Shown here piece after piece: positions 30,239 to 40,774 of a stretch of 64,000 nt of DNA (positions within the stretch are counted from its first letter, which is position 1; the number at the start of each line of letters is the position of its first letter). Where the stretch lies: assembly GCF_003716875.1 (NCBI RefSeq), contig NZ_CP033078.1, forward strand, positions 2,604,001-2,668,000, in the 5' to 3' direction. This DNA is from Vibrio zhugei (GTDB lineage Bacteria; Pseudomonadota; Gammaproteobacteria; Enterobacterales; Vibrionaceae). The position numbers and the translations under genes are program-made. Under the pieces are notes generated by a model. It was not told the origin of the DNA, searched no databases, and was given only the letters and a program-made list of their open reading frames with translations.

Positions 30239-31012
30239 ATGCGTCGTCCTGTAGTGATGGGTAACTGGAAACTAAACGGTAACAAAGCAATGGTTACTGA
30301 ACTTCTTAACGGACTAAACACTGCAACTGCCGATATTGATGGTGTTGATATCGTGGTTGCTCCACCCGCGCTTTATATTGATCAAGCAGAGCGTTTGATT
30401 AAAGAAGGCGGTAATAAGCTCATTCTTGGTGCACAAAATACTGACATCAACAACAGCGGTGCGTTCACTGGAGATATGTCTCCTGAAATGCTGAAAGATT
30501 TTGGCGCAACTCATATCATCATTGGCCACTCAGAGCGTCGTGAGTACCACGAAGAATCTGATGAATTCGTTGCCAAGAAATTTGCTTTCCTAAAAGACAA
30601 TGGTCTAACGCCTGTACTATGTATCGGTGAATCAGACGCACAAAACGAAGCTGGCGAAACCGAAGCTGTAGTTTCTCGCCAAATTGATGCCGTCATCAAT
30701 CATTGTGGTATTGAAGCATTCAACGGTGCGATCGTCGCGTACGAACCTATCTGGGCAATCGGTACTGGTAAAGCCGCAACTGCCGATGATGCACAGCGTA
30801 TCCATGCCTTCATCCGTTCTCACATCGCAAAACACGATGCTGCAGTTGCTGAGCAACTGATCATCCAATACGGTGGCTCGGTTAAACCTGAAAACGCACA
30901 ATCTTACTTCCAAAACCCAGATATCGATGGTGCTTTGGTCGGTGGTGCGTCTCTTAAAGCAGACAGCTTTGCAGCTATCGCTGCTGCTGCGGCTGAAGCG
31001 AAAAAAGCGTAA
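30239..31012 (+). CDS. tpiA: Triosephosphate isomerase
   Basis: A 257-residue TIM-barrel enzyme interconverting dihydroxyacetone phosphate and glyceraldehyde 3-phosphate. All key residues are visible: Lys in GNWKLNG (near residue 11), His in IIIGHSERR and Glu in [12 protein letters not shown], plus the phosphate-binding [14 protein letters not shown] at 30225-30230 fits the ATG at 30239; a frame opening seven codons earlier overlaps that ribosome site. It is a single-gene unit closed by a terminator. Confidence 0.98.
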   Translation: MRRPVVMGNWKLNGNKAMVTELLNGLNTATADIDGVDIVVAPPALYIDQAERLIKEGGNKLILGAQNTDINNSGAFTGDMSPEMLKDFGATHIIIGHSERREYHEESDEFVAKKFAFLKDNGLTPVLCIGESDAQNEAGETEAVVSRQIDAVINHCGIEAFNGAIVAYEPIWAIGTGKAATADDAQRIHAFIRSHIAKHDAAVAEQLIIQYGGSVKPENAQSYFQNPDIDGALVGGASLKADSFAAIAAAAAEAKKA

Positions 31013-31043
31013 TGGTTTAATGAATAGATAACCATTTCTATCG

Positions 31044-31075
31044 CAAAAGCGAGCTTACGAGCTCGCTTTTTTATT
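31044..31075 (+). terminator. Rho-independent terminator of tpiA
   Basis: Hairpin with stem AAAGCGAGCT / GAGCTCGCTTT and a short loop, followed by a T run, 33 bases after the tpiA stop codon. Confidence 0.92.
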
Positions 31076-31157
31076 GTAAAAACATGTCGACGTATCTAGA
31101 GGCTAACCAGAGAATCAAGTATCCTGTGCCACCTTACTCCCTCAGATTGCATTTTCT

Positions 31158-32513
31158 ATGTTAGATAAACACGGACTCCTATCCGCCCCCATCAGTGTTG
31201 TATTACGTAAGATGGCGGTTCCAACCTCGCTTGGAATGTTAGCAATATTGATGTTCAATCTGGTCGATACCTTTTTTATCTCGCTATTAGGCACCGCACC
31301 ACTAGCCGCGGTCAGTTTTACCTTTCCCATCACTTTCGCACTGAACTGCATCGGTATGGGGTTAGGTGTGGGCGTCTCTACGCATGTTGGTCGGTTGCTT
31401 GGCAAAGGTCAGCACCGCCAAGCCGCACTGTTGACCACTCACGGTCTATTACTGACTTTCACGCTTATTGCTCTCACTTCTTTACTCGGACGCCTCACTA
31501 TTGAGCCACTGTTCTCGTTGCTCGGTGCGAACACCACACTGCTTCCTCTGATAGAGCAATACATGTCAATCTGGTATGTCACCATCCCCTTGCTGATTGT
31601 TCCTATGGTGGGGAGCAGCGCCATTCGCTCCAGTGGCGATACCAAAGCCCCTGCGATCATTATGATCGGCTCAGGACTCATCAATGGGGCGCTCGACCCA
31701 CTGCTTATTTTTGGATATGGGCCTTTTCCTAAGTTAGGCATTCAAGGCGCGGCGATCGCGAGCAGTATTGCCTGGCTTTTTGCGTTTTTAGGCATCATGT
31801 TTGTGTTAATCACTCGCAAATACCTATTATGCCGCCCGCAAAGCGCATCGCTCATTCGGCATTGGCGCTGTATTTTAAAAATAGGTACCCCCGCTGGGTG
31901 CTCAACCGCCATGACCCCTCTATTTGGCGCGATCATCATGAGCATACTCTCCCAGCATGGCAATGCGGCGGTAGCGGCCTATGGCGCTGCTCAACGCATT
32001 GAATCGATTCTGATTTTGGTCACCATGTCGTTAACCTCGGCCTTGACCCCGTTCATGTCGCAAAACTTCGGTGCCCACAATCCACAACGCAGCTTTGCGG
32101 GGCTGTTTCTCAGCATGCGTTTTAGTTTGCTGTTTCAGCTAGGGCTATGCATTCTACTACTGCCCGTGGCTACTGGCTTAGCGGCTCTGTTCTCTGACGA
32201 TCATCAAGTCCAGCATCATCTGAGCCAATATCTGGTATTGGTTCCATTAAGCTACGGTTTTCAAGGTGTTGTCATGATGCTGATTTGTGCATTGAATGCC
32301 CTGCACCAGCCAAATCGTGCTCTGATATGGAGTGTCATTCGTTTGTTTGTGTTGTCGCTGCCATGCGCATGGTTAGGCTCATATCTGTATGATGCTGAGG
32401 GACTCTTTGCCGGTACGGCAATCGGAAATGTATTAGGTGGGGTGTTGGGTTATCTCTATGCACTGAAGCTCAAACATCATCATACATTCCAGCGTGATGC
32501 AGCACCCGAGTAG
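31158..32513 (+). CDS. MATE-family efflux transporter
   Basis: A 451-residue inner-membrane protein with about twelve helices in two halves, as in NorM/DinF exporters that use a sodium or proton gradient to expel cationic drugs or metabolites. Conserved MATE stretches include the first-helix region PTSLGMLAILMFNLVDTFFI, GMGLGVGVSTHVGRLLGKG and, in the second half, TSALTPFMSQNFGAHNP. The substrate cannot be inferred. It stands alone between tpiA and the convergent rraA. Confidence 0.88.
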   Translation: MLDKHGLLSAPISVVLRKMAVPTSLGMLAILMFNLVDTFFISLLGTAPLAAVSFTFPITFALNCIGMGLGVGVSTHVGRLLGKGQHRQAALLTTHGLLLTFTLIALTSLLGRLTIEPLFSLLGANTTLLPLIEQYMSIWYVTIPLLIVPMVGSSAIRSSGDTKAPAIIMIGSGLINGALDPLLIFGYGPFPKLGIQGAAIASSIAWLFAFLGIMFVLITRKYLLCRPQSASLIRHWRCILKIGTPAGCSTAMTPLFGAIIMSILSQHGNAAVAAYGAAQRIESILILVTMSLTSALTPFMSQNFGAHNPQRSFAGLFLSMRFSLLFQLGLCILLLPVATGLAALFSDDHQVQHHLSQYLVLVPLSYGFQGVVMMLICALNALHQPNRALIWSVIRLFVLSLPCAWLGSYLYDAEGLFAGTAIGNVLGGVLGYLYALKLKHHHTFQRDAAPE

Positions 32514-32525
32514 AATTATCGCCAT

Positions 32526-32556
32526 AAAAAAAGCCGCAGCTTAGTGCGACTTTTCT
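32526..32556. terminator. Bidirectional terminator, MATE gene/rraA
   Basis: Imperfect hairpin AAGCCGCA / TGCGACTT with an A run to its left and T-rich sequence to its right, between convergent genes. Confidence 0.75.
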
Positions 32557-32584
32557 TTTTCTGGCAGTCTGTTGGGGATAAAGG

Positions 32585-33124
32585 CTATACCGTCTCTAGC
32601 TCATCAAACACGCTATCGTCTTCTTCACCATCATCCACCGTGTCCATATTTAATGGCTCTTGCGACAGAATAATACCGGTATTATCCGCGTACACATAAT
32701 CTTCCGGTAAGAAGGTCACGCCACCGAAATTCACGGCCACATCGACTTCCCCTGTTGCGAGGCCAGCCGCGGCTACTGGAATCGAAGCCATCGCCTGAAT
32801 GCCGATGCTCATTTCTTCTAAATCATCGACTTCACGCACACTGCCATAAACGACAATGCCTTCCCATTCATTTTCTTCTGCTAATGCAGCTAACTCAGCA
32901 TCAATCAGTGCTCGGCGCAAGGAACCGCCGCCATCGACCAATAAAACACGTCCGACACCATCTTGCTCTAATGTCGTGCGAATCAAACCGTTATCTTCAA
33001 AACATTTGACTGTGGTGATTTGTCCGGCAAAGGATGCACTGCCTCCAAAATTACTGAAAAGAGGTTCCACGACATCTACTTGATCAAGATAAACATCACA
33101 TAGTGCAGAGGTGTTGTATTCCAT
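32585..33124 (-). CDS. rraA: Regulator of ribonuclease E activity A
   Basis: A 179-residue protein that binds RNase E and inhibits mRNA decay. The N-terminus [20 protein letters not shown] and the conserved [12 protein letters not shown] and [17 protein letters not shown] stretches match RraA. It is longer than the E. coli protein (161) because of an acidic tail ([17 protein letters not shown]). It lies 73 bases downstream of menA on the same strand, the menA-rraA order also found in E. coli. Confidence 0.95.
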   Translation of the reverse strand: MEYNTSALCDVYLDQVDVVEPLFSNFGGSASFAGQITTVKCFEDNGLIRTTLEQDGVGRVLLVDGGGSLRRALIDAELAALAEENEWEGIVVYGSVREVDDLEEMSIGIQAMASIPVAAAGLATGEVDVAVNFGGVTFLPEDYVYADNTGIILSQEPLNMDTVDDGEEDDSVFDELETV

Positions 33125-33197
33125 AGCTGAGTTCTCTTTGTGAAAGCCTTATACGAGTATATCGAGTCACTAGGCCATTGCAATGACTCTAAGCAAA

Positions 33198-34115
33198 TTA
33201 ACTTGTCAGAGTTTGCACAATGACGACCGTAACAAACAATAAGTTAGTAATGACCGAGCATTTCACGATCACTGGCAGCATTGGAGCAATCTCAGCAGGC
33301 TGACGCGTAAACCACAGCTCACGGCTGTGTTTTACCACAGACACCAGACTTAATAAAAAGGGCACGCTGATCCATACCGGCTTGCCTTGCATCAGCAGAT
33401 ACCCACTGAAAGCGACCACGGCACCAAACAATAATAAATAGTGGTAACGCTTCGCCATTTCTTGCCCTAAGCGAACCGCCATGGTCAACTTGCCACACTG
33501 TTCATCATTTTCAATATCGCGCATATTATTCACATTCAAAACGGCGACGGCTAAGAAACCGCAGCCTAATGAAGGCAAAATCAACGACATATCAATTGTA
33601 CCTGTGTGTAAAAAATACGTGCCCGACACGCCTAACAAACCAAAAAAGGTGAAGACCGAAAGATCCCCTAACCCAACATAGCCGTAAGGCTTATTACCCA
33701 CGGTGTAGGCAATTGCGGCGGCCATCGCCAGCAGTCCTAACCCGATGAACACCAAAATACTTTGCACACTATTGAGTGCAAACAGCAATAAACCGAGCCC
33801 CATCATGACGGTCAACGCGATATTAAGATAAATCGCGTACTTCATATCTTGCAAACTCACCGCTCCGGATTGCAGTGCCCGCATCGGACCGAGTCGTTTG
33901 TCATTATCAGTGCCCTTCACGGCATCACCGTAATCATTGGCAAGGTTGGAAAGGATTTGCAGTAGCGTCGCTGTGAGCAAGGCCAATAATGCGACCAGCC
34001 ATGAGAAATGTCCGGTAGAAAACGCCAAAGCGCTTCCGGTTAAAATGGAAACAAATGCAAGCGGCAATGTTTTTGGTCGTGCCGCATCAAACCAAATCTG
34101 CAAAGAATTATTCAT
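33198..34115 (-). CDS. menA: 1,4-dihydroxy-2-naphthoate polyprenyltransferase
   Basis: A 305-residue UbiA-family membrane enzyme that attaches the polyprenyl tail to DHNA, making demethylmenaquinone. The first prenyl-diphosphate-binding Asp motif is NDYGDAVKGTDNDKR (about residues 62-76) and the second is NNMRDIENDEQCGK. About eight or nine membrane helices are visible. Menaquinone is the electron donor for the fumarate reductase encoded at 8.6-11.9 kb. It is separated from the upstream hslVU operon by a terminator. Confidence 0.95.
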   Translation of the reverse strand: MNNSLQIWFDAARPKTLPLAFVSILTGSALAFSTGHFSWLVALLALLTATLLQILSNLANDYGDAVKGTDNDKRLGPMRALQSGAVSLQDMKYAIYLNIALTVMMGLGLLLFALNSVQSILVFIGLGLLAMAAAIAYTVGNKPYGYVGLGDLSVFTFFGLLGVSGTYFLHTGTIDMSLILPSLGCGFLAVAVLNVNNMRDIENDEQCGKLTMAVRLGQEMAKRYHYLLLFGAVVAFSGYLLMQGKPVWISVPFLLSLVSVVKHSRELWFTRQPAEIAPMLPVIVKCSVITNLLFVTVVIVQTLTS

Positions 34116-34167
34116 ATAGGCGATAAGTTGGTTACCATGTCGCCAGTATATGCGGAACGATACACAT

Positions 34168-34200
34168 AAAAAAGCCTGCCGATGCGGCAGGCTTCAAAGC
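34168..34200 (-). terminator. Rho-independent terminator of hslVU
   Basis: Stem AGCCTGCC / GGCAGGCT flanked by A6 on the plus strand, ending minus-strand transcripts just after hslU. Confidence 0.9.
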
Positions 34201-34219
34201 TTTGTTTTTGATCAATTTA

Positions 34220-35554
34220 TTAAAGAATAAAACGGCTTAAATCTTCATCTTCAATCAATTCACCCAGACGAGAGGTCACATACTCCGCATCCACTTCAAA
34301 ACGTTGACCTGGATTTTCCGTCGCGGCGAAGGAGATATCATCCATTAAGCGTTCCATCACCGTATGCAGACGGCGAGCACCAATATTCTCGGTGGTTTCA
34401 TTCACCTGCCATGCCGCTTCTGCAATTTTCTTAATGCCATCTTCGGTAAAGGTCACATCCACGTCTTCGGTTTTCATCAACGCAATGTATTGCTCCGTTA
34501 ATGACGCTTTTGGTTCAGTCAGAATACGGCGGAAATCATTGCTCGATAACGCATCCAATTCCACACGAATCGGTAAACGACCTTGCAACTCTGGGATAAG
34601 ATCCGAGGGTTTCGACACTTGGAATGCCCCTGAGGTAATAAACAAAATATGGTCAGTATGAACCATACCGTGTTTTGTCGTGACCGTGCTGCCTTCAATC
34701 AATGGCAGTAAGTCACGCTGAACCCCTTCGCGAGAGACATCTGGACCCGAACCTTGGCCGCTCTTACAAATTTTATCCACTTCATCAATGAAGACAATAC
34801 CGTGGTTTTCCACATTGAAGATCGCCTGCTCTTTCAGATCTTCGGTATTGACCAGCTTGGCCGCTTCTTCTTCGGTCAAAGCTTTAAAGGCTTCTTTGAT
34901 GGTTAACTTACGTTTCTTCGTGGTGTCATTGCCCATGTTCTGGAACAGACCTTGTAGCTGGTTGGTCATTTCTTCCATACCAGGAGGCGCCATGATCTCA
35001 ACACCCATTTGCGGGGCCGCCACATCGATTTCAATTTCTTTATCGTCTAATTGACCTTCACGAAGCTTCTTACGGAATGCCTGACGAGCAGAAGACTCTT
35101 GCGGCTCTTTCTCATCCGCTTGTCCCCATCCATCACGTGCCGGTGGAATCAACACATCCAGAATGCGATCTTCGGCCAACTCTTCGGCGCGAAACTTCAT
35201 TTTTTCCATTTCTTGCTCGCGAGTCATTTTCACCGCGACTTCCGTCAGATCACGAATAATCGTGTCGACTTCTTTACCAACATAGCCCACTTCAGTGAAC
35301 TTAGTCGCTTCGACCTTGATGAACGGCGCATTCGCCAGCTTCGCCAAGCGGCGGGCAATTTCGGTTTTACCCACACCCGTTGGACCAATCATCAGAATAT
35401 TTTTTGGCGTGACTTCTGAGCGCAAGCTTTCATCAAGCTGCATACGGCGCCAACGGTTACGCAGTGCTAATGCCACTGAGCGTTTCGCGGTATCTTGACC
35501 AATGATGTGACGGTTGAGTTCGTCAACAATTTCACGAGGTGTCATTTCAGACAT
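34220..35554 (-). CDS. hslU: HslU ATPase subunit of the HslUV protease
   Basis: A 444-residue AAA+ unfoldase (E. coli 443) that feeds substrates to HslV. Walker [10 protein letters not shown] lies near residue 57-65, Walker [12 protein letters not shown] near 250, the pore loop GYVGKEVD is present, and the C-terminal EDLSRFIL tail docks into HslV. The ATG at 35554 gives the family start [10 protein letters not shown]; an upstream start at 35581 adds nine residues. It follows hslV by 45 bases. Confidence 0.97.
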   Translation of the reverse strand: MSEMTPREIVDELNRHIIGQDTAKRSVALALRNRWRRMQLDESLRSEVTPKNILMIGPTGVGKTEIARRLAKLANAPFIKVEATKFTEVGYVGKEVDTIIRDLTEVAVKMTREQEMEKMKFRAEELAEDRILDVLIPPARDGWGQADEKEPQESSARQAFRKKLREGQLDDKEIEIDVAAPQMGVEIMAPPGMEEMTNQLQGLFQNMGNDTTKKRKLTIKEAFKALTEEEAAKLVNTEDLKEQAIFNVENHGIVFIDEVDKICKSGQGSGPDVSREGVQRDLLPLIEGSTVTTKHGMVHTDHILFITSGAFQVSKPSDLIPELQGRLPIRVELDALSSNDFRRILTEPKASLTEQYIALMKTEDVDVTFTEDGIKKIAEAAWQVNETTENIGARRLHTVMERLMDDISFAATENPGQRFEVDAEYVTSRLGELIEDEDLSRFIL

Positions 35555-35599
35555 ATACAGAATCCTTTTATTCGGTGACAAATCACTATCTTTTGTTTA

Positions 35600-36163
35600 T
35601 TACCCGTTTGGTAGCGCGGCGATCGGCTGGCCATCATCGGTATATTCTAGTTCTTCGATAGTGTGATTATGGTTAGTAAAGACACAAATATCACCTGCGA
35701 TATTTAACGATTTCTCACAGATAGTACGCGCATCTAAATCCGTATTTTCTAATAAGGCAATCGCAGCGGACTGGGCAAAGTTGCCCCCCGAGCCAATAGC
35801 AATCAGGTCGTGTTCAGGCTGAAGTACATCGCCATTACCAGTAATGATGAGAGAAGCAGTTTCGTCAGCAACGGCAAGAATCGCTTCCAAGCGTCGCAAT
35901 GCTCGGTCACTTCGCCATTCTTTCGCCATTTCGACCGCGGCTTTGGTCAAATGCCCTTGGTGCATTTGTAATTTGCTTTCAAAGCGTTCAAACAAAGTAA
36001 ATGCATCCGCCGTACCACCCGCGAAACCAGCCAGTACTTTGTTATTGTATAAACGGCGAATTTTTTTCGCGTTGCCTTTCATCACGGTATTACCCAGTGA
36101 TACTTGTCCATCACCTGCGATGACAACTTTATTATTACGGCGTACAGAAACGATGGTAGTCAC
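35600..36163 (-). CDS. hslV: HslV peptidase subunit of the HslUV protease
   Basis: A 187-residue proteasome beta-like threonine peptidase. After removal of Met the catalytic Thr is first in [12 protein letters not shown], with Lys and Asp partners in AGDGQVSLG and NAKKIRRL. The C-terminal extension ([11 protein letters not shown]) is slightly longer than in E. coli (176). It heads the hslVU operon behind a near-consensus sigma-32 promoter. Confidence 0.97.
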   Translation of the reverse strand: MTTIVSVRRNNKVVIAGDGQVSLGNTVMKGNAKKIRRLYNNKVLAGFAGGTADAFTLFERFESKLQMHQGHLTKAAVEMAKEWRSDRALRRLEAILAVADETASLIITGNGDVLQPEHDLIAIGSGGNFAQSAAIALLENTDLDARTICEKSLNIAGDICVFTNHNHTIEELEYTDDGQPIAALPNG

Positions 36164-36204
36164 GTCAGAGCCTCTTATCTTTTTTCTCTATGGAGTTAGA
36201 ATCT

Positions 36205-36236
36205 ATATAAGGGTCATGATGCAGGAATTCAAGGGG
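36205..36236 (-). promoter_or_regulatory. Sigma-32 heat-shock promoter of hslVU
   Basis: On the minus strand CCCCTTGAA (36236-36228) and CCCTTATAT (36213-36205) are separated by 14 bases, an almost perfect RpoH promoter about 40 bases before hslV. Confidence 0.88.
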
Positions 36237-36282
36237 AGAAAAAACAATGCAACGTCAAGAGTCCCGACATTGCATTGTTTCA

Positions 36283-36837
36283 TTACTGTTGATTATCTTT
36301 GAGGATGATACAAGGTTCAATTTTCGCGCGCTGCAGTTTGTGTCGATCACTCTCGGCTTCGCGTTTAAATTTATACGGACCAAGTACAATTCTATACCAG
36401 CTACTATTTTCACGTTTACGAATCATGCTGCTCAACCCTTGGAAAGCAATATTCGCTTTACGTTGTTGCGCTTGCTGCATCGTTTTAAACGCGCCACATT
36501 GCATCACATACGGAATTTTTGACACTTTAAGTTCTTTGGGCACCACTTCAATCTCTCGGCTGGGGAGAGAATCCACGTAATGCCACTTTTCCGTAGGCGG
36601 CGGCGGTAAGTTGCTTTCCTCTTTGACGACTTTTTGCGTCACCGGTTTCGCCACAGACCTAACCTTGGGTTCGGGCTTAGGCGCGGGATCCGAGTTTAAA
36701 ATATACAACCCATACCCAAACGCGCCCACCGCTACCAAGGCAATGAGCCCACTGCGCCAAGGCTTACGCTTTGGCGTATTTTTTTTGGTCGGCTTACTTT
36801 GACTACGACCACGTCTTACATAATCTTTATTAGCCAC
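36283..36837 (-). CDS. ftsN: Cell division protein FtsN
   Basis: A 184-residue bitopic divisome protein that triggers septal peptidoglycan synthesis. It has a short basic cytoplasmic tail (1-28), one membrane helix (about 29-47), a Pro-rich periplasmic linker and a SPOR domain (about 108-180; IPYVMQCGAFKTMQQAQQRK), which binds denuded glycan. The protein is much shorter than E. coli FtsN (319) mainly because the linker is short. It is downstream of cytR in the same orientation, as in E. coli. Confidence 0.93.
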   Translation of the reverse strand: MANKDYVRRGRSQSKPTKKNTPKRKPWRSGLIALVAVGAFGYGLYILNSDPAPKPEPKVRSVAKPVTQKVVKEESNLPPPPTEKWHYVDSLPSREIEVVPKELKVSKIPYVMQCGAFKTMQQAQQRKANIAFQGLSSMIRKRENSSWYRIVLGPYKFKREAESDRHKLQRAKIEPCIILKDNQQ

Positions 36838-36954
36838 AGGAATTCTAGCGTTAACAATTTATGGGACATGGTAAAGCAGTTTCTTTAGATAGAACAGTAT
36901 TGATACACAAACTCATCCAGAAATGCACATTTGACCATGAACTTACGAGGTAAA

Positions 36955-37965
36955 TCACTGCACAGAGCGCGGCGGCGCGGTACTTTCTCTGACTACCAAA
37001 GCGGTATCAAGCAGTCTTGATCCGGCTTGAACATCATGCCCACGCAAGACATCTAACATCATAAGCATCGCCTGACGGCCAATTTCATAACGAGGTTGCG
37101 AAATCGTCGTCAATGGTGGATCGCAAAATTGAGCAAATTGGATGTCATCAAATCCAACCACGGATAAATCCTGCGGCACACGCAAACCAAGACGTTTGGC
37201 TTTTTGGATAGCACCAATCGCCATCATGTCATTGTGACAAAAAATGGCGGTGGGCGCTTGAGGCAACGCGAGCAACTGCGTCACGATGTGCGCGCCTGCA
37301 TCAAACGAAAAATCACCGTGCATACAGTAATCATCATTCATGGTAAGACCCGCTCGGCGCAAAGCTTGCTGATAACCTTGGTGGCGAAAAGAACACAAGG
37401 CCGCACTCTTAGGTCCCGCGATTTCAGCAATACGCTTGTGACCCATTTGCGTTAAATAGTTCACCGCTTCAAAGGCCGACGTTAAGTTATCAATATGAAC
37501 GGTGGGTAATTCCAGCTCAGGAGCAAACTCGCACGCCATCACCATCGGCGGCAAATTTTTCTGCTCAGGTTTGCTAACATCAAACGGCAGATCCGTACCG
37601 AGCAATAACATACCATCGGCTTGTTTCGTAAACACAAGGTTGACGAATGAATGTTCCCGCTTCTTTTGTTGTCCACTATCACCAAGTAAAACTAAATACC
37701 CGTGCTCCATCGCTGCATCTTCGATGCCACGAATGATTTCAGAGAAATAAGGATCACAGATATCAGGCACGATCGCGACGATCGTCTTCGATTCATTTCG
37801 GCGTAAGTTTCTCGCTAAAGAATTTGGAGAGTAACCCGCTTCTAAAACCGCTTCTTCCACACGTTTGCGTGTCGAAGAAGAGACTTTTTCCGGGTTCATC
37901 AATGCACGAGAGACCGTGGCAGTTGATACACCGGCAAGCTGGGCAACGTTCTTCATTGTCGCCAT
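36955..37965 (-). CDS. cytR: LacI-family repressor CytR
   Basis: A 336-residue regulator with the LacI helix-turn-helix at MATMKNVAQLAGVSTATVSR and a periplasmic-binding-protein-like effector domain (about 60-336). In E. coli CytR represses nucleoside uptake and catabolism genes together with CRP and responds to cytidine; in vibrios it also affects competence and chitin responses. Its place between priA and ftsN is the same as in E. coli, which supports the name over other LacI paralogues. A CRP-like site lies about 240 bases upstream. Confidence 0.92.
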   Translation of the reverse strand: MATMKNVAQLAGVSTATVSRALMNPEKVSSSTRKRVEEAVLEAGYSPNSLARNLRRNESKTIVAIVPDICDPYFSEIIRGIEDAAMEHGYLVLLGDSGQQKKREHSFVNLVFTKQADGMLLLGTDLPFDVSKPEQKNLPPMVMACEFAPELELPTVHIDNLTSAFEAVNYLTQMGHKRIAEIAGPKSAALCSFRHQGYQQALRRAGLTMNDDYCMHGDFSFDAGAHIVTQLLALPQAPTAIFCHNDMMAIGAIQKAKRLGLRVPQDLSVVGFDDIQFAQFCDPPLTTISQPRYEIGRQAMLMMLDVLRGHDVQAGSRLLDTALVVRESTAPPRSVQ

Positions 37966-38201
37966 ACAAAAAACCCTCTTATTAAAATCTGGATAGTTAA
38001 TTCACACATACTCATTTGCATCATCCAATAAGGTTCTCAGCATTGGCCGCAACAGATTGAGATAACATAGACTCTAAACTATCCATTGTTATGGCTGGAT
38101 GAAGTCATCACGCAGATACGCGCTTCACAATGTGTGTTTCTCAGTTTATGCATTTCACTTCAACTGTATAACGCTTAACATAACAAATTATACATGAGTA
38201 G

Positions 38202-38217
38202 AGTGATATTAATCACA
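38202..38217. promoter_or_regulatory. CRP-like binding site upstream of cytR
   Basis: AGTGATATTAATCACA matches TGTGA-N6-TCACA in nine of the ten conserved positions. It lies between the ends of priA and the start of cytR, so cytR is the only gene it could control from a promoter; the long distance (about 240 bases to the start codon) implies a long leader. Confidence 0.6.
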
Positions 38218-38263
38218 CTTTGTTAAATTGTATTTCTTAAGCCTAGCAAAGATTTATGATTTT

Positions 38264-40468
38264 TCATGAAAGATCTTGTGGTTCAATATCTAAAGTCCAT
38301 CGGACCTTCTTGGCTAACGGCAATAAGTGGATGGCAGGCTTCGCACTGCGCAGTAGCTTTTGCATCAATGAACGTGACTCGACCTGCAGTAAAAGTTGCC
38401 AACGAAACTTCCCGGCACGCTTGGCAAGTGGCGCCGGTGTCGGCCCCAATACTAAGCAGGTTTCATCAAATTGCGGATGGGTTTCTAGGGTATGACGCAT
38501 CTGGCGAAGAAAGTCTTCGACTTGCTGAGCATCGTTCGCTTCTGCTCGTACCAAAGTGAGATAACTGTATGGCGGTAACGCGGCCATTTTACGTTCTTGC
38601 AAAGCCGTGATCGCAAAATCGTTGTACCCTTTGGTTAATAACGCTTGCAATAAGGCGTGCTCAGGGTGGTGCGTTTGTAAGAAGACTTCGCCCGGTTTAC
38701 TCGCGCGCCCTGCTCGCCCTGAGACTTGAGTAAAAAGCTGGGCAAATCGTTCTGCGGCTCGAAAATCGCTACTGTACAAAGAGCCATCCACATCCAAAAG
38801 CCCCACCATGGTCACATCCGGAAAATGATGGCCTTTCGCCAGCATTTGCGTACCGATCAGGATTTGATATTCACCCTTTCGAATGGCTTGCAAAGCCGCT
38901 TCTAAACTGCCTTTGCGACGAGTACTGTCTCGGTCAATGCGAATCGATTTATAGTCGGGAAATAATTCCCCTAACTGTGTTTCTAATTGTTCAGTCCCGA
39001 CCCCCACCGTCACGAGGTGCGTTGAACCACACGCCCCACATTGATGCAATACCGGATGTTGAGAGCCACAATGATGACAGCGCATTTCACGGCTATTTTG
39101 GTGGTAGGTATAGTAGGCATCACAACGTCGACAATCGGCAATCCACCCACACTCATGACACATTAATGCTGGCGAGAAGCCACGGCGATTTAAAAACAGT
39201 AAAACTTGGTTGCCGGCTTGCAAATGGCGACGCATCTGTGCAATCAAAGGGGCCGACAAACCGCTTTCCAAAAACAGGCCCTTGACATCGAGAACATGAT
39301 TCGTCGTCGGCGTCGACAATCCCGCGCGCTGAGTCAGGTGCAGATGATGGTATTTCCCTGACAAGGCATTGTGTAAGGTTTCCAGCGCTGGGGTGGCCGA
39401 GCCGAGCACAATCGGAATGTTCTCTTTCGCAGCGCGCATCACCGCCACATCTCGCGCGTGATAACGTAAGCTGTCTTGCTGTTTATAAGAGGCATCATGC
39501 TCTTCATCGACGATGATAATGCCTAAATCGGCAAACGGGGCGAGCAAAGCGGAACGGGTACCAATAATGATCCCCGCGGCCTTATCACGCGCACTTAACC
39601 ACGCATTCAATCGCTCAGTATCATTGAGACCCGAATGCATCACTTCGATGGGCACTTGAAAACGGCGTTTGAACCGATTAATGGTTTGTGGGGTTAAGCC
39701 AATTTCAGGGACCAGCACAAGCGCTTGCTTGCCTTGTTCTAAAATGGGCTTAATCATATTCAGATACACTTCGGTTTTGCCAGAACCGGTTACGCCCTGC
39801 AATAAATAACAGGCAAAATTGGGGTCACTATTTACTGCAGCAATCGCGATCGCTTGTTCTTCATTGAGTGTGGGCTTATCAACATCCGCCTCAACTTGAG
39901 CCGGCCAAGGTTTAACCGAAGGCTGCCGCTCTTCCATGGTCACCCAGCCTTTTTTTTCTAAGGCTTTTAATGTGGTCGAAGTGATGTCTTCATCCAGTAG
40001 CATGGAGTGAGAAACCGGGCCGTTCTCTAAACGGTGCATGACGCGATTTTGCTGAACCGCACGCGACGGCAATCCCACCATAAACTGATTGCGCCCTTCC
40101 TCTGTCAAAGACCATTCGCGATACGGACTAAAACTCGCGGCTTTCCCTTGGCGAATCGCGGTTGGCATCGCATTGGCTAGGGTGTCACCCAATGGATGAT
40201 GATAAAATTGGCTGCACCAAGATAATAATTGATATAAAGATTCCGACCACACTGGCTGGCTATCTAATACTTGGTAGATGGGTTTCAGTTGTTCCACCGG
40301 AAAGTCAGATTGGCTCACTAACGCCGTGACAACACCGACTAATGTTTGCCGACCAAAAGGGACTGAGACTCGCCCACCAATAATCGGGAACAGGTGGCTT
40401 GGAATGATATAATCAAACTGTTTATCTAAAGGGACGGGTAACGCCACTCGGGCAATCGATGGGAGCAT
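38264..40468 (-). CDS. priA: Primosomal protein N' (replication restart helicase)
   Basis: A 734-residue 3'-to-5' DNA helicase that reloads the replisome at collapsed forks. The N-terminal 3'BD domain begins MLPSIARVALPVPLDKQFDY; the helicase core has Walker A GVTGSGKTEV and DEEH box IIVDEEHDASYKQ. Between the helicase lobes lies the zinc-binding insertion with Cys pairs in CHECGWIADCRRC and CHHCGSQHPVLHQCGACG. The ATG at 40468 is chosen by family N-terminus; seven upstream codons are unmatched. It is divergent from rpmE, as in enteric genomes. Confidence 0.97.
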   Translation of the reverse strand: MLPSIARVALPVPLDKQFDYIIPSHLFPIIGGRVSVPFGRQTLVGVVTALVSQSDFPVEQLKPIYQVLDSQPVWSESLYQLLSWCSQFYHHPLGDTLANAMPTAIRQGKAASFSPYREWSLTEEGRNQFMVGLPSRAVQQNRVMHRLENGPVSHSMLLDEDITSTTLKALEKKGWVTMEERQPSVKPWPAQVEADVDKPTLNEEQAIAIAAVNSDPNFACYLLQGVTGSGKTEVYLNMIKPILEQGKQALVLVPEIGLTPQTINRFKRRFQVPIEVMHSGLNDTERLNAWLSARDKAAGIIIGTRSALLAPFADLGIIIVDEEHDASYKQQDSLRYHARDVAVMRAAKENIPIVLGSATPALETLHNALSGKYHHLHLTQRAGLSTPTTNHVLDVKGLFLESGLSAPLIAQMRRHLQAGNQVLLFLNRRGFSPALMCHECGWIADCRRCDAYYTYHQNSREMRCHHCGSQHPVLHQCGACGSTHLVTVGVGTEQLETQLGELFPDYKSIRIDRDSTRRKGSLEAALQAIRKGEYQILIGTQMLAKGHHFPDVTMVGLLDVDGSLYSSDFRAAERFAQLFTQVSGRAGRASKPGEVFLQTHHPEHALLQALLTKGYNDFAITALQERKMAALPPYSYLTLVRAEANDAQQVEDFLRQMRHTLETHPQFDETCLVLGPTPAPLAKRAGKFRWQLLLQVESRSLMQKLLRSAKPAIHLLPLAKKVRWTLDIEPQDLS

Positions 40469-40774
40469 AAATACTGTCGTTAGAGGCACTCGTTATTAGT
40501 AGCTAGTCTACTGGATGAAAGGCATAAATTCGAATGAATCGTATAGGGCTAGGTATATTCCATGTTCAAAAGCAAACCAACCACGGCTAATCCGCTAGAA
40601 TTCGACTAAAATAACAACAAACCAGTTGATCGTAAGACGTGGATTCTTTATCATAGCGCGCCTTAACGGTCTGGCCTTTGATTATAAAGACCATAACGTT
40701 TTTTTACCATTAACTTACGTGTGGTGTCCAACTTAGATTTGGATAGCGACACGGCCTAATATTGAGGTTATCCC
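40469..40774. other. priA/rpmE divergent intergenic region
   Basis: A 306-base gap that must carry promoters for both genes. It includes TTGAGG just before the rpmE ribosome region. I see no gene, RNA or clear operator. Confidence 0.4.
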
